Shown: positions 8,800 through 19,178 of the stretch, one piece after another | Numbering within the stretch: position 1 is the stretch's first letter | Layout: every line of letters starts with the position of its first letter | From: Jeotgalicoccus coquinae | GTDB taxonomy: Bacteria; Bacillota; Bacilli; Staphylococcales; Salinicoccaceae | Reading direction: 5' to 3' | NCBI RefSeq assembly: GCF_014207425.1 | Contig: NZ_JACHFF010000002.1 | Coordinates: 186,001-250,000 of the forward strand | Length of the DNA: 64,000 nucleotides | Position numbers and translations under genes: made by a program | The notes under the pieces: model-generated | What the model saw: the letters and a program-made list of their open reading frames with translations, nothing else | Database searches by the model: none | Told to the model about the DNA's origin: nothing

Positions 8800-9135
8800 T
8801 TATTCTATCGGTTCGCTTCGAATATGGAATCTGACACCTCTCGGGCCCTCAACGCTGAACATACCGCCGATGCCTTTTACAACATCCAGCGTAATCTGCG
8901 TATGCTTCCAGTATTCATACTGCTTATGATTCATATAAAATGGTACACCTTCAATTTCACCGAGCTGCACATCGACATCTCCGATAATCATCATGCCTTC
9001 TTTCAGGCACATTGGACTGGAGCCGTCACAGCATCCCCCTGATTGATGAAATATTAAATCCCCATGTTCCTCTTTTAATTCTTTAATAAGTGATCTGGCC
9101 TGATCAGTCGCATAGACTTGTTCAAGTACTGCCAA
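8800..9135 (-). CDS. DUF779 family protein partnered with aldehyde dehydrogenase
   Basis: A 111-aa protein with the DUF779 signature HQSGGCCDGSSPMC near residues 30-43, a cysteine cluster that may bind metal. The start is a TTG directly after the aldehyde dehydrogenase stop, with AAAGGA inside that gene's end, so the two are translationally coupled. DUF779 genes accompany AldA/ExaC-type aldehyde dehydrogenases in many bacteria, suggesting an accessory role, but no activity is established to my knowledge. Confidence 0.85.
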   Translation of the reverse strand: MAVLEQVYATDQARSLIKELKEEHGDLIFHQSGGCCDGSSPMCLKEGMMIIGDVDVQLGEIEGVPFYMNHKQYEYWKHTQITLDVVKGIGGMFSVEGPRGVRFHIRSEPIE

Positions 9136-10656
9136 TTAGAAAAATCCTTTAGGTGACTCGCTGTAGCTTACCAGCAGGTTTTTCGTCTGCTGATAATGCG
9201 CAAGCATCATCTTATGGTTCTCTCGGCCAATACCACTCATCTTATAACCGCCGAATGCTGCGTGAGCAGGATAGTCATGGTATGTGTTAACCCATACACG
9301 TCCTGCCTGAATCGCACGTCCTAAGCGGTATGCTCTGTTCTGGCTGCGTGTCCATACACCTGCACCAAGTCCGTATAATGTATCGTTGGCAATTTCAATC
9401 GCTTCATCATCATCTTTGTACGTTGCCACCGCTAATACCGGTCCAAAAATTTCTTCCTGGAAAATACGCATCTTGTTGTTTCCTTTAAAGATTGTCGGCT
9501 CGACATAATATCCGTTCGCAATATCACCGTCTACTGATTTTATGTTTCCGCCTGTAAGCAGTTCAGCGCCTTCTTTTTTACCAATATCAAGATATGATGC
9601 GATTTTTTCCTGCTGTTCATTTGAAGTCTGGGCACCCATCATCGTGTTTGGATCAAGAGGATTGCCCACTTTAATCTGCTCAACACGTTTAATGACGCGC
9701 TCCATGAACTCATCAAAGATGTCTTCATGCACAAGTGCACGTGACGGACATGTACATACTTCCCCCTGGTTCAGTGCAAACATTACAAGTCCTTCAATTG
9801 CTTTGTCTAAATACTCATCATCTGCATCCATAACATCTTTCGCGAAAATGTTCGGTGATTTACCGCCAAGTTCAAGCGTTACAGGAATAAGGTTCTGACT
9901 CGCATTCTGCATGATGATACGTCCTGTAGTCGTTTCACCCGTAAAGGCAATCTTGTTAATATCAGTGTGCGTCGCCAGTGACTGTCCGGCTTCTGAGCCG
10001 AATCCGTTCACGATGTTTAACACACCTTCAGGCAGCAGGTCACCGATTAGTTCTGCGAGATGCAGAATTGTTGTCGGCGTTTGTTCTGCCGGTTTTAAGA
10101 CGATAGAGTTACCCGCTGCGAGTGCAGGCGCAATTTTCCATGTCGCCATAAGCAGCGGGAAGTTCCATGGAATAATCTGACCGACGACTCCAAGCGGTTC
10201 ATGATAGTGATACGCTACAGTATCGTTATCAATCTGGGAGATTCCGCCTTCCTGTCCGCGGATAACACCTGCGAAGTATCTGAAATGGTCGACCACCAGC
10301 GGCAGGTCTGCATTCAGTGTTTCACGCACTGCTTTTCCATTCTCAAATGTCTCAAGCACTGCAAGCTCCTCAAGATGCTCTTCTACACGGTCTGCAATTT
10401 TCAACAGGATATTGCTTCGCTCTGTAACAGATGTCAATCCCCATGACTTCTGTGCTTCACGTGCTGCCGCAACTGCTTTATCCACATCCGCCTGTTTTGA
10501 ACGCGGTACTTTTGAAACGATTTCGCCGGTTACCGGCGATTCATTTTCAAAGTACTCGCCGTCTGCAGGCGGTGTCCATTTACCGCCGATGTAGTTTTCG
10601 TACTGTGATTTAATTTTGTACTTGGCGCCTTCTTTGTTCGGAAATTCAAATACCAT
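9136..10656 (-). CDS. NAD(P)-dependent aldehyde dehydrogenase (AldA/ExaC type)
   Basis: 506 aa, full length for the ALDH superfamily. The Rossmann motif [12 protein letters not shown], the catalytic glutamate in LELGGKSPN and the nucleophile region [11 protein letters not shown] near residue 300 are intact. The neighbouring extra cysteine is characteristic of the acetaldehyde/ExaC branch. The [20 protein letters not shown] stretch positions the NAD nicotinamide. It oxidises aliphatic aldehydes such as acetaldehyde to acids in the cytoplasm. The ATG is preceded by GGGGGAAA. It forms an operon with DUF779. Confidence 0.9.
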   Translation of the reverse strand: MVFEFPNKEGAKYKIKSQYENYIGGKWTPPADGEYFENESPVTGEIVSKVPRSKQADVDKAVAAAREAQKSWGLTSVTERSNILLKIADRVEEHLEELAVLETFENGKAVRETLNADLPLVVDHFRYFAGVIRGQEGGISQIDNDTVAYHYHEPLGVVGQIIPWNFPLLMATWKIAPALAAGNSIVLKPAEQTPTTILHLAELIGDLLPEGVLNIVNGFGSEAGQSLATHTDINKIAFTGETTTGRIIMQNASQNLIPVTLELGGKSPNIFAKDVMDADDEYLDKAIEGLVMFALNQGEVCTCPSRALVHEDIFDEFMERVIKRVEQIKVGNPLDPNTMMGAQTSNEQQEKIASYLDIGKKEGAELLTGGNIKSVDGDIANGYYVEPTIFKGNNKMRIFQEEIFGPVLAVATYKDDDEAIEIANDTLYGLGAGVWTRSQNRAYRLGRAIQAGRVWVNTYHDYPAHAAFGGYKMSGIGRENHKMMLAHYQQTKNLLVSYSESPKGFF

Positions 10657-10751
10657 TTTATTTCCCCCTTGTTTTGCTTGTTGATACTTTCATTCTACCT
10701 AATTCCGCATCTAAATGTAAAGGCTTTCAATTTACAGATAATTTAAAATCA

Positions 10752-10789
10752 AAAAAATTAAAGACGGGTATTTTCAGGCACCCGCCTTT
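10752..10789 (-). terminator. Intrinsic terminator of the sulP-usp operon
   Basis: AAAGGCGGGT pairs with ACCCGTCTTT on the minus strand (one G-T pair), followed by ATTTTTTT just past the usp stop. Confidence 0.85.
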
Positions 10790-10792
10790 AAT

Positions 10793-11197
10793 TTACTTAA
10801 CTATCATTACCGGAATACCAGCTCTTTTCGCCACTTTATGGCTTACACTGCCCATCATCATTCCCTGTAATGAATTCAATCCTCTATTGCCCAGCACTAT
10901 AACGTCGTAATCACCGCTGTTCGAGACTTTAACGACCGTTTCATCCGGAATCCCGCGTTCGAAAATAACGTTATGACGGACGTTATTCGATTCGTATAAA
11001 TCAATTATTCCGGACAATTTATCTTTTTGTTCATGAATCATATCTCCGCCATGAAGCACTGCATCTTTTGACTTTTCTATTTGAATTACATTCAGTATTG
11101 TTACCGTTGTATCTTTACTGATAAAATTCAGCGTTTCTTCAGCTGCTCTGTAACTGTTGTCCGAGCCGTCTGCTGCAAGCAGTACTGATTTATACAT
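10793..11197 (-). CDS. Universal stress protein, UspA family
   Basis: 134 aa. The N-terminus YKSVLLAADGSDNSYRAAEE and the C-terminal ATP-binding loop VLGNRGLNSLQGMMMGSVSH (G2xG9xG[S/T]-type) identify an ATP-binding UspA-family protein. It follows the SulP transporter gene by 17 bp with its own GGAGGA site, so the two are co-transcribed. SulP/Usp pairs recur in bacteria; Usp may modulate transport according to energy state, though that is inference. Confidence 0.88.
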   Translation of the reverse strand: MYKSVLLAADGSDNSYRAAEETLNFISKDTTVTILNVIQIEKSKDAVLHGGDMIHEQKDKLSGIIDLYESNNVRHNVIFERGIPDETVVKVSNSGDYDVIVLGNRGLNSLQGMMMGSVSHKVAKRAGIPVMIVK

Positions 11198-11214
11198 CGA
11201 AACTCCTCCTTATT

Positions 11215-12666
11215 TTACGTTAAATGTTGTTCATTCAGCTGGCTGAGTTCTTTAACAATTTTTCTGCTGTCTGCATTTAACTGATCAACGTATACCGTGT
11301 TTCCTTTATCTTCAAACTTTCTCACCATCGTATCTATTGCATTCACTGCGGAATCATCCCACAGATGAGCCTTCGAGAAATCGAGCAGAATATCTTTATC
11401 GTATGGTTTGAAATCAAGCTGTTCAATCATCGTATCAATTGAAGCGAAGAATACCTGTCCTTCAAAGTGGAAGACATAATGAGTTTCTGTCAGTTCCGAT
11501 ATTACTTTAACTTTTGAAATTTTTGTAGCAAAGAATATTGCACTGAAGAATACTCCCGCGACAACCCCGACTGCAAGGTTATTTGTAACGAGAATAATCG
11601 CAACAGTAATCAGCATAACGAAAGCATCTGTACGCGGTGCTTTCTGCATATACCTGAATGTTTTCCAGTCGAAGGTGCTGATTGTCACGACAATCATAAT
11701 ACCTGCCAGTATCGGCATCGGTATCTGCACTACAAAATCTCCCAAAACGATAATCATCAGCATTAAGACGAATCCTGCTGTAAACGTCGACAGCCTTGTT
11801 GTCGCACCGGATTTGACGTTAATTACGGACTGGCCGATCATTGCACAGCCGCCCATACCGCCGAAGAGTCCTGTAATGAAGTTTGCGATACCCTGACCGC
11901 GTGATTCTTTGTTTTTACTGCTGTATGTGTCTGTTGCATTATCGACAATTCTTGCCGTCAGCAAGCTCTCCACGAGTCCGACAATTGCCATTGATAATGA
12001 GAAGGGGAAGATAATTTTTAATGTTTCAAGTGTAAACGGCACATCAGGAATGATAAACGAAGGCAATGACTTTTCGATTGCTCCAAGATCTCCAACCGTA
12101 CGCACTTCTGCGCCGAGGAATATATAACAAGCTGTTAAGACAACAATTGCGATAAGCGGTGCCGGCAGTTTTGTAAAAAACTTCGGCAATAAGTAAAGTA
12201 TAATGAGCGTTACTGCTACATAAATATAAGTATCGAATGAAATACCGAAAATATGCTGCAGCTGTGCCATAAATATCATAATTGCGAGCGCGTTAACAAA
12301 ACCGATCATTACCGAGTTCGGAATAAACTTTAACAGTTTCCCTACTTTTAAAATCCCGAGAATAATCTGGATAATTCCCATAAGTATCGTTGCTGCGAAT
12401 AAATATTCCACACCGTACTCTCTGACGAGCGGAACAACCAGCAGCGCAACAGCACCTGTTGCAGCTGAAATCATTGCAGGTCTGCCACCTACTATAGAAA
12501 TAATTACCGCAATCAGAAACGATGCGTACAGACCGACCATCGGGTCAACACCGGCAATAATAGAGAACGCAATAGCTTCCGGAATCAGTGCAAGCGCTAC
12601 GACGATCCCGGCCATAATATTAGTGCCGGGCGCTGTTAACCATTCTCTTTTAAATTTTTCTATCAT
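11215..12666 (-). CDS. SulP family anion transporter with STAS domain
   Basis: 483 aa with 10-12 membrane segments. The SulP N-terminal signature is visible ([21 protein letters not shown], then [23 protein letters not shown]), and a cytoplasmic STAS domain occupies about residues 385-483 ([21 protein letters not shown]). Family members carry sulfate, bicarbonate or dicarboxylates, coupled to Na+ or H+. AGGAGAG precedes the ATG. It is the first gene of an operon with usp. Sulfate versus bicarbonate cannot be decided here, as no cysteine or carbonic-anhydrase genes are adjacent. Confidence 0.88.
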   Translation of the reverse strand: MIEKFKREWLTAPGTNIMAGIVVALALIPEAIAFSIIAGVDPMVGLYASFLIAVIISIVGGRPAMISAATGAVALLVVPLVREYGVEYLFAATILMGIIQIILGILKVGKLLKFIPNSVMIGFVNALAIMIFMAQLQHIFGISFDTYIYVAVTLIILYLLPKFFTKLPAPLIAIVVLTACYIFLGAEVRTVGDLGAIEKSLPSFIIPDVPFTLETLKIIFPFSLSMAIVGLVESLLTARIVDNATDTYSSKNKESRGQGIANFITGLFGGMGGCAMIGQSVINVKSGATTRLSTFTAGFVLMLMIIVLGDFVVQIPMPILAGIMIVVTISTFDWKTFRYMQKAPRTDAFVMLITVAIILVTNNLAVGVVAGVFFSAIFFATKISKVKVISELTETHYVFHFEGQVFFASIDTMIEQLDFKPYDKDILLDFSKAHLWDDSAVNAIDTMVRKFEDKGNTVYVDQLNADSRKIVKELSQLNEQHLT

Positions 12667-12822
12667 CTTTTCTCTCCTAAAATTAATTACTTACTCTAAG
12701 TATATCAGATGAAATATATGTAAATATTCATAAAATAACCGGATAAAATAGCATACATGTTAATTTTCATATAAAATGGTTATTAAGATTGTAATTTAAA
12801 TGGAATATACGGGAGGGATAAT

Positions 12823-13164
12823 ATGAAAGCTGAACTGACAAAGTTTAAAGTAAAAGAAGGCAAAAGTCATGTAGTCGATGAGTGGATTGAATACATGCGC
12901 GATAATATGGACGATGTGCTTTTAAACCTTGAAGGTGAAAAAATGTATGTCGAAACAATTTTTCGCGAAGTCTTTATGGATGTTGAGTATTTATACTGGT
13001 ACAGTATTCAGAGCGCCGACACCAGTGAAAAGATTGATGATACACACCTGGATGAAAAACATCTTGAATACATGAATGAATGCATAGATAAAACGTTCCG
13101 TCCTGCTGATATGGCGGCAGAAGTGGTAATGCTTCCGGAGCACTTAAGACAGCTGATCAGATAA
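12823..13164 (+). CDS. DUF6176 family protein
   Basis: 113 aa, soluble and acidic, beginning KAELTKFKVKEGKSHVVDEW. Sequence and length match the DUF6176 group of small alpha/beta proteins that resemble the dimeric ferredoxin-like (ABM) fold; the function is unknown. A strong GGGAGGGA precedes the ATG. It is monocistronic, divergent from sulP and closed by a terminator. Confidence 0.7.
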   Translation: MKAELTKFKVKEGKSHVVDEWIEYMRDNMDDVLLNLEGEKMYVETIFREVFMDVEYLYWYSIQSADTSEKIDDTHLDEKHLEYMNECIDKTFRPADMAAEVVMLPEHLRQLIR

Positions 13165-13170
13165 ATTTTT

Positions 13171-13201
13171 ACTCACCGATTATATTGGTGAGTATTTTTT
13201 T
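13171..13201 (+). terminator. Intrinsic terminator after the DUF6176 gene
   Basis: ACTCACC and GGTGAGT form a 7-bp stem around an AT-rich loop, followed by A-T7. Confidence 0.85.
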
Positions 13202-13319
13202 CGATTTCTATAAAATTACCTGTCTCGTTTTTTTAATCTGAATATACATATCTCATTGTTTTCCTATATAATGGATGCAGAATATAGTTTTTTTAATATA
13301 TAAAAGTGAGGACGTAATT

Positions 13320-16300
13320 ATGAGAAAATTGGCAGATTTGTTATTAAAACGCAGCCTGCTGTTCATAGTTTTAATATTTACAGTGTCGATTGTCGGCGTG
13401 TATACTTTTTTAACTATCGATCAGCGTGAAATTCCGGAAACAGAAGTGAATTTAATTAACGTTATCACTGCCTGGCCGGGGGCAAATAAAGATGACATCG
13501 AAGAAAGTGTAACAAATATTTTAGAAACTGAAATGTTCAGTATCGAAGGTATTGAAGATGTATCATCCGTATCGGAAGATAACGTTTCAGTCATTACACT
13601 TTCTCTCAGTGACGGCAGTACTCCCGATAATGTGCTGAATGATGTCAACAACCTGGTTCAGAGCATCAGCGGTGATCTGCCGGAAAATGCTGCCCAGCCT
13701 GAAGTTGAGTCCATCACAAACGCGTTCCCGCTATTAAGCTATCAGATACATAGTGATTCCTTTGAAGATTTGGAAGCAGTCAGAGGAGACGTTGAAAGCT
13801 TAAAACAGGAAATTATACAGATGAACGGTGTCGACAGCGTAAGTATAAAAGGTTACCGCGACTCCAAATACGAAATTCAGCTGGACTGGGACGCTCTGGC
13901 AGAAGAACAGCTGAATCCAAATGAGATTATGAATGAAATCGACTTATCTCTGAACCCTGTCGTACTTGGCCAGGAGATCGAGGATGATGAGATTATACGT
14001 CTCGCATTTGAAGATGCCACTGCTCTCGATACACTCGGGCAGGTACGTGTCGGCGAAAACAAAGTACCGCTGGCGGATGTTGCAAGCATCGAAGCTGTTG
14101 AAAGCACACCGGATGATATCGTTCAGTACAACGGCAGCGATGCAATATCATTCACAGTTTTCCTGTCAAGCGGGGAAGATGTTCCTTCGGTATCCGAGAA
14201 TATCGAAGCTGCAGTAAACGACGGCTTTGACAATATGCCTGACAATGTCACAGTCGATAACATTTCATCGGAAAGAGAAAACGTCGAAGATATATTTGTC
14301 GGCTTATACACATCTCTTCTGATTGCAGTTATCGCAGTAATTATCGGTACTTCAATCGGTCTGTCACTGTTCGGTTCGATTACAGTAATGGTAACGGTAC
14401 TGATTTCAATATTTATCGGATTTATCCCTATACCGTTAATCGGTGTTGATTTAAACCAGATTTCTGTGATTGGTTTAATTATTGCACTCGGTATACTCGT
14501 CGATGACTCGATAGTCGTCAACGATAATATCGAACGCAGGTTTACGCTCGGAGATAGTAAAAGCGACGCGATTTATAACGGTGTGAAAGAAGTTGCACCA
14601 TCAGTTATTGCATCAACAGCAGCAATCGTCTTTACATTCTCACCGCTCCTTTTCTTATCGGGTGCAAACGGCGACTTTATTAAAGCACTGCCAAGTATTT
14701 TAATTTCCACAATGATTGTTTCAACAGTACTTGCACTGACATTTATTCCTGCAATGCGCCAGGTCATTTTTGTCAGAAAAGTACCTGAACACCCGGGAAT
14801 TCTAGGTAAAGCATTCGCATGGGGCGGTAAAGTTTATGCGGATAAAGTACTTCCTAAAGTATTAAAACGTCCTTTACTGACGTTCCTTGCGATACTTATT
14901 GTAACGCTGCTGTCAGTCGGACTTGTACGTTTCACACCGTTCGAGTTCTTCCCGGAAGCAGACCGTTCGGAAGTTACAATTGATTTAATCTACGATGAAG
15001 GACAGACAATTGAGAAGACACACGCAGATACACAGGAAATTCTTGATCACCTGCTTTCGGAAATGGACCATGTCGAAGGTTCATCAATCTTTACAGGTGA
15101 CGGGCTTCCGAACTTGTTCGGGGCTTCTTTAGATCAATCCGGTGAAAACACTGCACAGATTGCGCTTCAAATTGATAAAGAAAAAATGAGCGCATCAGCA
15201 ACTATTGATGAATACGAAGAACCGTTAAGAGAATCATTCCCTGAAGCTAAAATATTTATGAATACAATTATCCAGGGTCCTCCGGCGAGCGCACCAATTA
15301 CAGTCGAGTTCTTTGAAAATGATCTTGAAACGCTCCGTACTGAAACAACTGCACTTACTGAGAAACTTGAGGAATCCGGAGATATCATTACTTCCAGTAT
15401 CGGTGTGCCTGTGAACACACTTCAGTACAGCATTGATTACGAGGCTTTAGAAGAAAATGATATTTCTGTATCACAGGTTAAAAATGAACTGAACATGATT
15501 TCAGAAGGTATTCCGATGCAGGAAATTATTGAAGACGGCAGCAGTAAAGAGCTGTCACTGAAATATTCAGATGAGTTTACGCTTGAGAACGTCGATATTG
15601 TAAACATCGAAGACGGCCGTCCGGAAATGTATCCGTTAAGCGACTTCGTAACAGTATCAGAGACCGAAGATACGCCTGCCATTCAACATAAGAACGGGGA
15701 AAGAACTGCTGAACTTCAAGTGTATGCAGCTGATGAAGCAGCAACTGAATCGCTGATTAATGAGTTCAACGAAGAACTTGAAGGCAGCACTGAAATGATT
15801 GTCGGCGGAGAATCTTCTGATCAGACAGACTTCTTTGTTGAAATCGGTATTCTGTTCTCAGTTATACTGATTCTGGTTTACCTTGTTATCGCATTTGAAT
15901 TTAACTCACTTATTCTGCCGCTGATTATTGTCTTCAGCATCTTCCTCGCAATAAGCGGGGGGATTATCGGACTGTTCGTGACACAGACGCCGATCAGTTT
16001 CCTCGGTATAATGGGGATGGTTTCACTGACAGGTATCGTCGTCAGAAACGCGATTGTTCTGATAGACTTTATCGAAATGCGCAGAAAAGACGGCAGCGTG
16101 GACGACATATATACAGCGATCTATGAAAGTGGACGCGCAAGATTCAAACCGATTATTTTAACAACTGTAACGAGTATACTTGCATTAATTCCTGTTGCTT
16201 TCAGCGGTGATGTTCTATTTGAACCACTTGCTGTAACAGTGATTGCCGGTCTTGCATTCTCGACACTTCTGTCGATGGTTGCAACACCTGCCCTGTATTA

Positions 16301-16337
16301 CTTCTACTACAAGTTCAGATACGGAAATAAGAAATAA
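13320..16337 (+). CDS. RND-superfamily exporter (AcrB/HAE1-like)
   Basis: About 1005 aa in the classical RND layout: one N-terminal helix (residues about 14-32), a large extracytoplasmic loop, helices 2-6, then a second repeat beginning near residue 520. Motifs GILVDDSIVVNDNIERRF (TM4 region) and GIVVRNAIVLIDF (TM10 region) are typical of proton-driven HAE-type transporters. The start is the ATG at 13320 with GTGAGGA before it; the frame is open 15 codons further up. No adaptor gene is adjacent, as is common in Gram-positive RNDs. Substrate could be drugs, lipids or surfactants. TATAAT at 13267-13272 is a plausible -10. Confidence 0.88.
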   Translation: MRKLADLLLKRSLLFIVLIFTVSIVGVYTFLTIDQREIPETEVNLINVITAWPGANKDDIEESVTNILETEMFSIEGIEDVSSVSEDNVSVITLSLSDGSTPDNVLNDVNNLVQSISGDLPENAAQPEVESITNAFPLLSYQIHSDSFEDLEAVRGDVESLKQEIIQMNGVDSVSIKGYRDSKYEIQLDWDALAEEQLNPNEIMNEIDLSLNPVVLGQEIEDDEIIRLAFEDATALDTLGQVRVGENKVPLADVASIEAVESTPDDIVQYNGSDAISFTVFLSSGEDVPSVSENIEAAVNDGFDNMPDNVTVDNISSERENVEDIFVGLYTSLLIAVIAVIIGTSIGLSLFGSITVMVTVLISIFIGFIPIPLIGVDLNQISVIGLIIALGILVDDSIVVNDNIERRFTLGDSKSDAIYNGVKEVAPSVIASTAAIVFTFSPLLFLSGANGDFIKALPSILISTMIVSTVLALTFIPAMRQVIFVRKVPEHPGILGKAFAWGGKVYADKVLPKVLKRPLLTFLAILIVTLLSVGLVRFTPFEFFPEADRSEVTIDLIYDEGQTIEKTHADTQEILDHLLSEMDHVEGSSIFTGDGLPNLFGASLDQSGENTAQIALQIDKEKMSASATIDEYEEPLRESFPEAKIFMNTIIQGPPASAPITVEFFENDLETLRTETTALTEKLEESGDIITSSIGVPVNTLQYSIDYEALEENDISVSQVKNELNMISEGIPMQEIIEDGSSKELSLKYSDEFTLENVDIVNIEDGRPEMYPLSDFVTVSETEDTPAIQHKNGERTAELQVYAADEAATESLINEFNEELEGSTEMIVGGESSDQTDFFVEIGILFSVILILVYLVIAFEFNSLILPLIIVFSIFLAISGGIIGLFVTQTPISFLGIMGMVSLTGIVVRNAIVLIDFIEMRRKDGSVDDIYTAIYESGRARFKPIILTTVTSILALIPVAFSGDVLFEPLAVTVIAGLAFSTLLSMVATPALYYFYYKFRYGNKK

Positions 16338-16345
16338 TATCGAGT

Positions 16346-16380
16346 AAAAAGGACTTCCCATATGGGAAGTCCTTTTTTTA
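16346..16380 (+). terminator. Intrinsic terminator after the RND gene
   Basis: A perfect 12-bp self-complementary arm, AGGACTTCCCAT and ATGGGAAGTCCT, flanked by A5 and T7, so it could act in both directions. Confidence 0.9.
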
Positions 16381-16427
16381 TTTACCGGCTGCAAGATAGG
16401 GGAAGAATCCTTCTAAAAATGTTTCTG

Positions 16428-16904
16428 TTATTTATAGTACTCAATCTGCAGCTGTTTTACCTGCTGCGACAATTCTTCATCAGGCCCGTCGACTTCTGTA
16501 TCATTAATGACTTCCTCAATACTCAGACCTTTCAGCGCACCGTGTTCTGTAAAACCCAGTTCTCTTTGCCATTCTTTTAGCTGTGCTGACGAGCTCACGT
16601 AAACAATGCGGCCAAGTCCTGCCAGTGCATGTGCCGATGAGCACATTGAGCAGTGTTCACCTGACGTATAGACTACAGCATTTTTGCGTTCTGCAGCCGA
16701 TAAATTCTCGGCTGCCCATTTCGCAATGGCATATTCCGGATGTTTTGTCTGATCACCGTCTGCATCTCGGTTATGGTCTTCAAATAGTATGTCTCCTTCT
16801 TTTGACACGAGCAGTGAACCAAAAGGTGAATTACCTGTCTCAAGGGCCTTCTGTGCGAGTTTCACACTGCGTTTTAAGTATTTTTTATCGTCCTCAGTAA
16901 TCAT
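16428..16904 (-). CDS. Nucleoside/nucleobase deaminase (CMP/dCMP-type Zn fold)
   Basis: 158 aa, cytidine-deaminase superfamily of the guanine deaminase/TadA type. The zinc site reads H55-P-E57 (HPEYAI in place of the commoner HAE) with C85 and C88 in SGEHCSMCSSA. The N-terminal SPFGSLLVSKEGDIL is the expected substrate-side strand. Such stand-alone deaminases act on guanine or related bases in salvage; the exact base is not determined by sequence. It ends far from the RND terminator and starts 18 bp after ribH, so it may be read through from the rib operon. Confidence 0.8.
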   Translation of the reverse strand: MITEDDKKYLKRSVKLAQKALETGNSPFGSLLVSKEGDILFEDHNRDADGDQTKHPEYAIAKWAAENLSAAERKNAVVYTSGEHCSMCSSAHALAGLGRIVYVSSSAQLKEWQRELGFTEHGALKGLSIEEVINDTEVDGPDEELSQQVKQLQIEYYK

Positions 16905-16921
16905 TAAATGACCTCCTGATA

Positions 16922-17389
16922 TTATTTTTTGATGCTTTGAATAACGCCTGCCATTTCAATTGCCGCAGCAGCCGCTTCTGCACCCTTATTACCGACTTTC
17001 GCACCTGCACGGTCGATTGCCTGCTCGATATTCTCCGTCGTTATAACGCCAAAAATAACGGGTACTCCTGTAGACAGTCCTGCATGGCTTATACCTTTTG
17101 CAGCCTCGCTGCAAACATAATCATAGTGCGTTGTGCTGCCGCGGATAACACATCCGAGCGTTATAACGCTGTCGTATTTACCCGTTTCAGCCAGTGTTTT
17201 TGCAGTCAGCGGCAGTTCGAATGCCCCCGGTACATATACTGAATCGATATTCTCATCTTTTACACCGTGCTTCAGCAATGTTTTATGTGCACCTTCTAAA
17301 AGACGGCTCGTTATAAAATCATTAAATTCTGCAGTCACAATCGCTATCTTTAAGTTTTCACCGTTCATTGATTTATTTAATTCGTTCAT
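16922..17389 (-). CDS. ribH: 6,7-dimethyl-8-ribityllumazine synthase
   Basis: 155 aa, standard length. Motifs include [19 protein letters not shown] (substrate-pocket Phe), [12 protein letters not shown], and [20 protein letters not shown] containing the phosphate-binding and catalytic-histidine region. It condenses the pyrimidinedione with dihydroxybutanone phosphate to lumazine, and the family usually assembles as a pentamer or 60-mer shell. It is the last rib gene, 12 bp after ribBA, under the FMN riboswitch. Confidence 0.95.
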   Translation of the reverse strand: MNELNKSMNGENLKIAIVTAEFNDFITSRLLEGAHKTLLKHGVKDENIDSVYVPGAFELPLTAKTLAETGKYDSVITLGCVIRGSTTHYDYVCSEAAKGISHAGLSTGVPVIFGVITTENIEQAIDRAGAKVGNKGAEAAAAAIEMAGVIQSIKK

Positions 17390-17401
17390 TATTATTTCCT
17401 C

Positions 17402-18571
17402 CTATAACAGATGTCCCATTTTTTCTTTTTTAGTTTTTAAATAATCCTTATTGTAAATATTCGCAGTAACGATATGTTCTCTGGAGTGCACTGTAATGCC
17501 CTCATCTTCGAGACCTTTTATCTTCTTCGGGTTATTGCTTAAGAGCGTCACTTCATTGACGTTTAACTGTTTCAGCATATCGGCTGCCTCTTCATATGTG
17601 CGGAGATCCGCATCGAAACCGAGGTGTTCATTTGCACTGACTGTATCGTAGCCCTGTTCAATCAGTTCGTAGGCTTTTAATTTATTCGTCAGACCGATAC
17701 CGCGGCCTTCCTGACGCATATACAGAATGATGCCGTCTTCCTCGCTCATAATCTCCATTGCCTTATCCAGCTGGTCACCGCAATCGCAGCGTGCGCTCTT
17801 AAATACATCACCTGTCAGACATTCAGAATGAATACGTACGTTCATATGCGGTTTAATATCTCCGTGTACGAGAGCAAGGTGCTCTTTGCCTTCACGGTCA
17901 ACGAAGTCATACATTTTAAAATGTCCGAACTTTGTAGGCAGGCTGATTGTGCTCGCCAGTAATACAGTCTGCTTTTGCAGCATGTATTCTTTTAATGCTT
18001 CAATCGTAATCATTTTTAAACCGTGCTTTTCTTTATAAAACTGCAGGTCATCGACACGCGCCATCGTACCGTCATCATTCATAATTTCACAGATGACTCC
18101 TGCTGGTTTTGCTCCTGTCAGTTTCGCAAGATCCACTGCAGCTTCTGTATGACCCTGACGTTCTATAACGCCGCCGTCTTTAGCGATTAAGGGAAATACA
18201 TGTCCCGGACGGTTAAAACTTTCATGTGAAACATTACTGTCAGTAAGAGCAGTTATTGTGTCGTAACGTTCAAACGCACTGATGCCCGTCGTTGAAGTCA
18301 CATGGTCTATCGAAATAGTAAATGCCGTCTGATATTCGTCACTGTTATGTTCAGTCATCGGAATGAGGCCAGCTTTTTCAGCAATCGCTTTTGAGACCGG
18401 TGTGCAGATCAGACCTCTCGCATGCGTTGCCATAAAATTAATTGCTTCTGCATCGATAAACTCCGTTATACCGACAAGATCTCCTTCGTTTTCTCTGTCT
18501 TCATCGTCGACAACGATAATCAGTTTTCCCTCTTTTAAATCTTTTAAGGCACTGTCAATTGAATCAAACAT
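17402..18571 (-). CDS. ribBA: Bifunctional 3,4-dihydroxy-2-butanone-4-phosphate synthase / GTP cyclohydrolase II
   Basis: About 389 aa. The N-terminal RibB domain has DDEDRENEGDLVG and RQGHTEAAVDLAK; the C-terminal RibA domain has the zinc cysteines in SECLTGDVFKSARCDCGDQL and the GTP-site RQEGRGIGL. I take the ATG at 18571, preceded by AGGTGG and overlapping the ribE stop by 8 bases. Both activities feed riboflavin synthesis, making one precursor each from ribulose 5-phosphate and GTP. Confidence 0.95.
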   Translation of the reverse strand: MFDSIDSALKDLKEGKLIIVVDDEDRENEGDLVGITEFIDAEAINFMATHARGLICTPVSKAIAEKAGLIPMTEHNSDEYQTAFTISIDHVTSTTGISAFERYDTITALTDSNVSHESFNRPGHVFPLIAKDGGVIERQGHTEAAVDLAKLTGAKPAGVICEIMNDDGTMARVDDLQFYKEKHGLKMITIEALKEYMLQKQTVLLASTISLPTKFGHFKMYDFVDREGKEHLALVHGDIKPHMNVRIHSECLTGDVFKSARCDCGDQLDKAMEIMSEEDGIILYMRQEGRGIGLTNKLKAYELIEQGYDTVSANEHLGFDADLRTYEEAADMLKQLNVNEVTLLSNNPKKIKGLEDEGITVHSREHIVTANIYNKDYLKTKKEKMGHLL

Positions 18572-19178
18572 GTCTGCCACCTGCTTTCTCAAAATTAAGC
18601 AGATGATCGATATGCTTAATCATCATATCCGCTTCAATATTTACAATATCTCCTGCAGATTTTTTCGAAATCGTCGTCTTCGCTTGAGTTTCCGGGATAA
18701 TGTTCAATATAAAAGTATTCTCTTCCGGTTTGATATCAAATAACGTTAAACTGATGCCGTCTATTGTGACAGAACCTTTTAAGATCATATATTTCATCAA
18801 TGCCCGGCTGCATTTTACCGATAGTACCAATGCATCGCCGTCATTATAAATGTTTTCAATCAGTCCCATACCGTCAACATGGCCCGACACTATGTGCCCG
18901 CCTAGGCGCTGGTCCAGTCTCATCGCTCGTTCCAGGTTAAGTATATCGCCTTTTTGAACGTCATATAACGACGTTACACTGCTTGTTTCATTAACGATTT
19001 CAACGCAAAATGAGCGCTCCTGAAGCTTTGTAATGGTTAAGCATGCACCGTTAACTGCGACAGAGTCACCTATATTTAAATCGTCAAAAAGAGTGTTTTT
19101 TATTTCCATTTCAGTTAATGCAGATGTTTTATTAATAGAGAGTACTGGTGAAGTTTGTTCGATTAATCCTGTAAACAT
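18564..19178 (-). CDS. ribE: Riboflavin synthase, alpha subunit
   Basis: 204 aa with two lumazine-binding repeats. The first starts with the invariant MFTGLIE and contains NGACLTI; the second contains GGHIVSGHVDGMG and DGISLTL. It dismutates two lumazines to riboflavin. Its start overlaps the end of ribD by 16 bases and its end overlaps ribBA by 8, so translation of the whole rib operon is coupled. Confidence 0.94.
   Translation of the reverse strand: MFTGLIEQTSPVLSINKTSALTEMEIKNTLFDDLNIGDSVAVNGACLTITKLQERSFCVEIVNETSSVTSLYDVQKGDILNLERAMRLDQRLGGHIVSGHVDGMGLIENIYNDGDALVLSVKCSRALMKYMILKGSVTIDGISLTLFDIKPEENTFILNIIPETQAKTTISKKSAGDIVNIEADMMIKHIDHLLNFEKAGGRHV

Noticed and set aside
10700-10730. Possible cre upstream of the aldehyde dehydrogenase gene
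   Set aside because: The central CG of the CcpA consensus is CC here, so the match is too weak.
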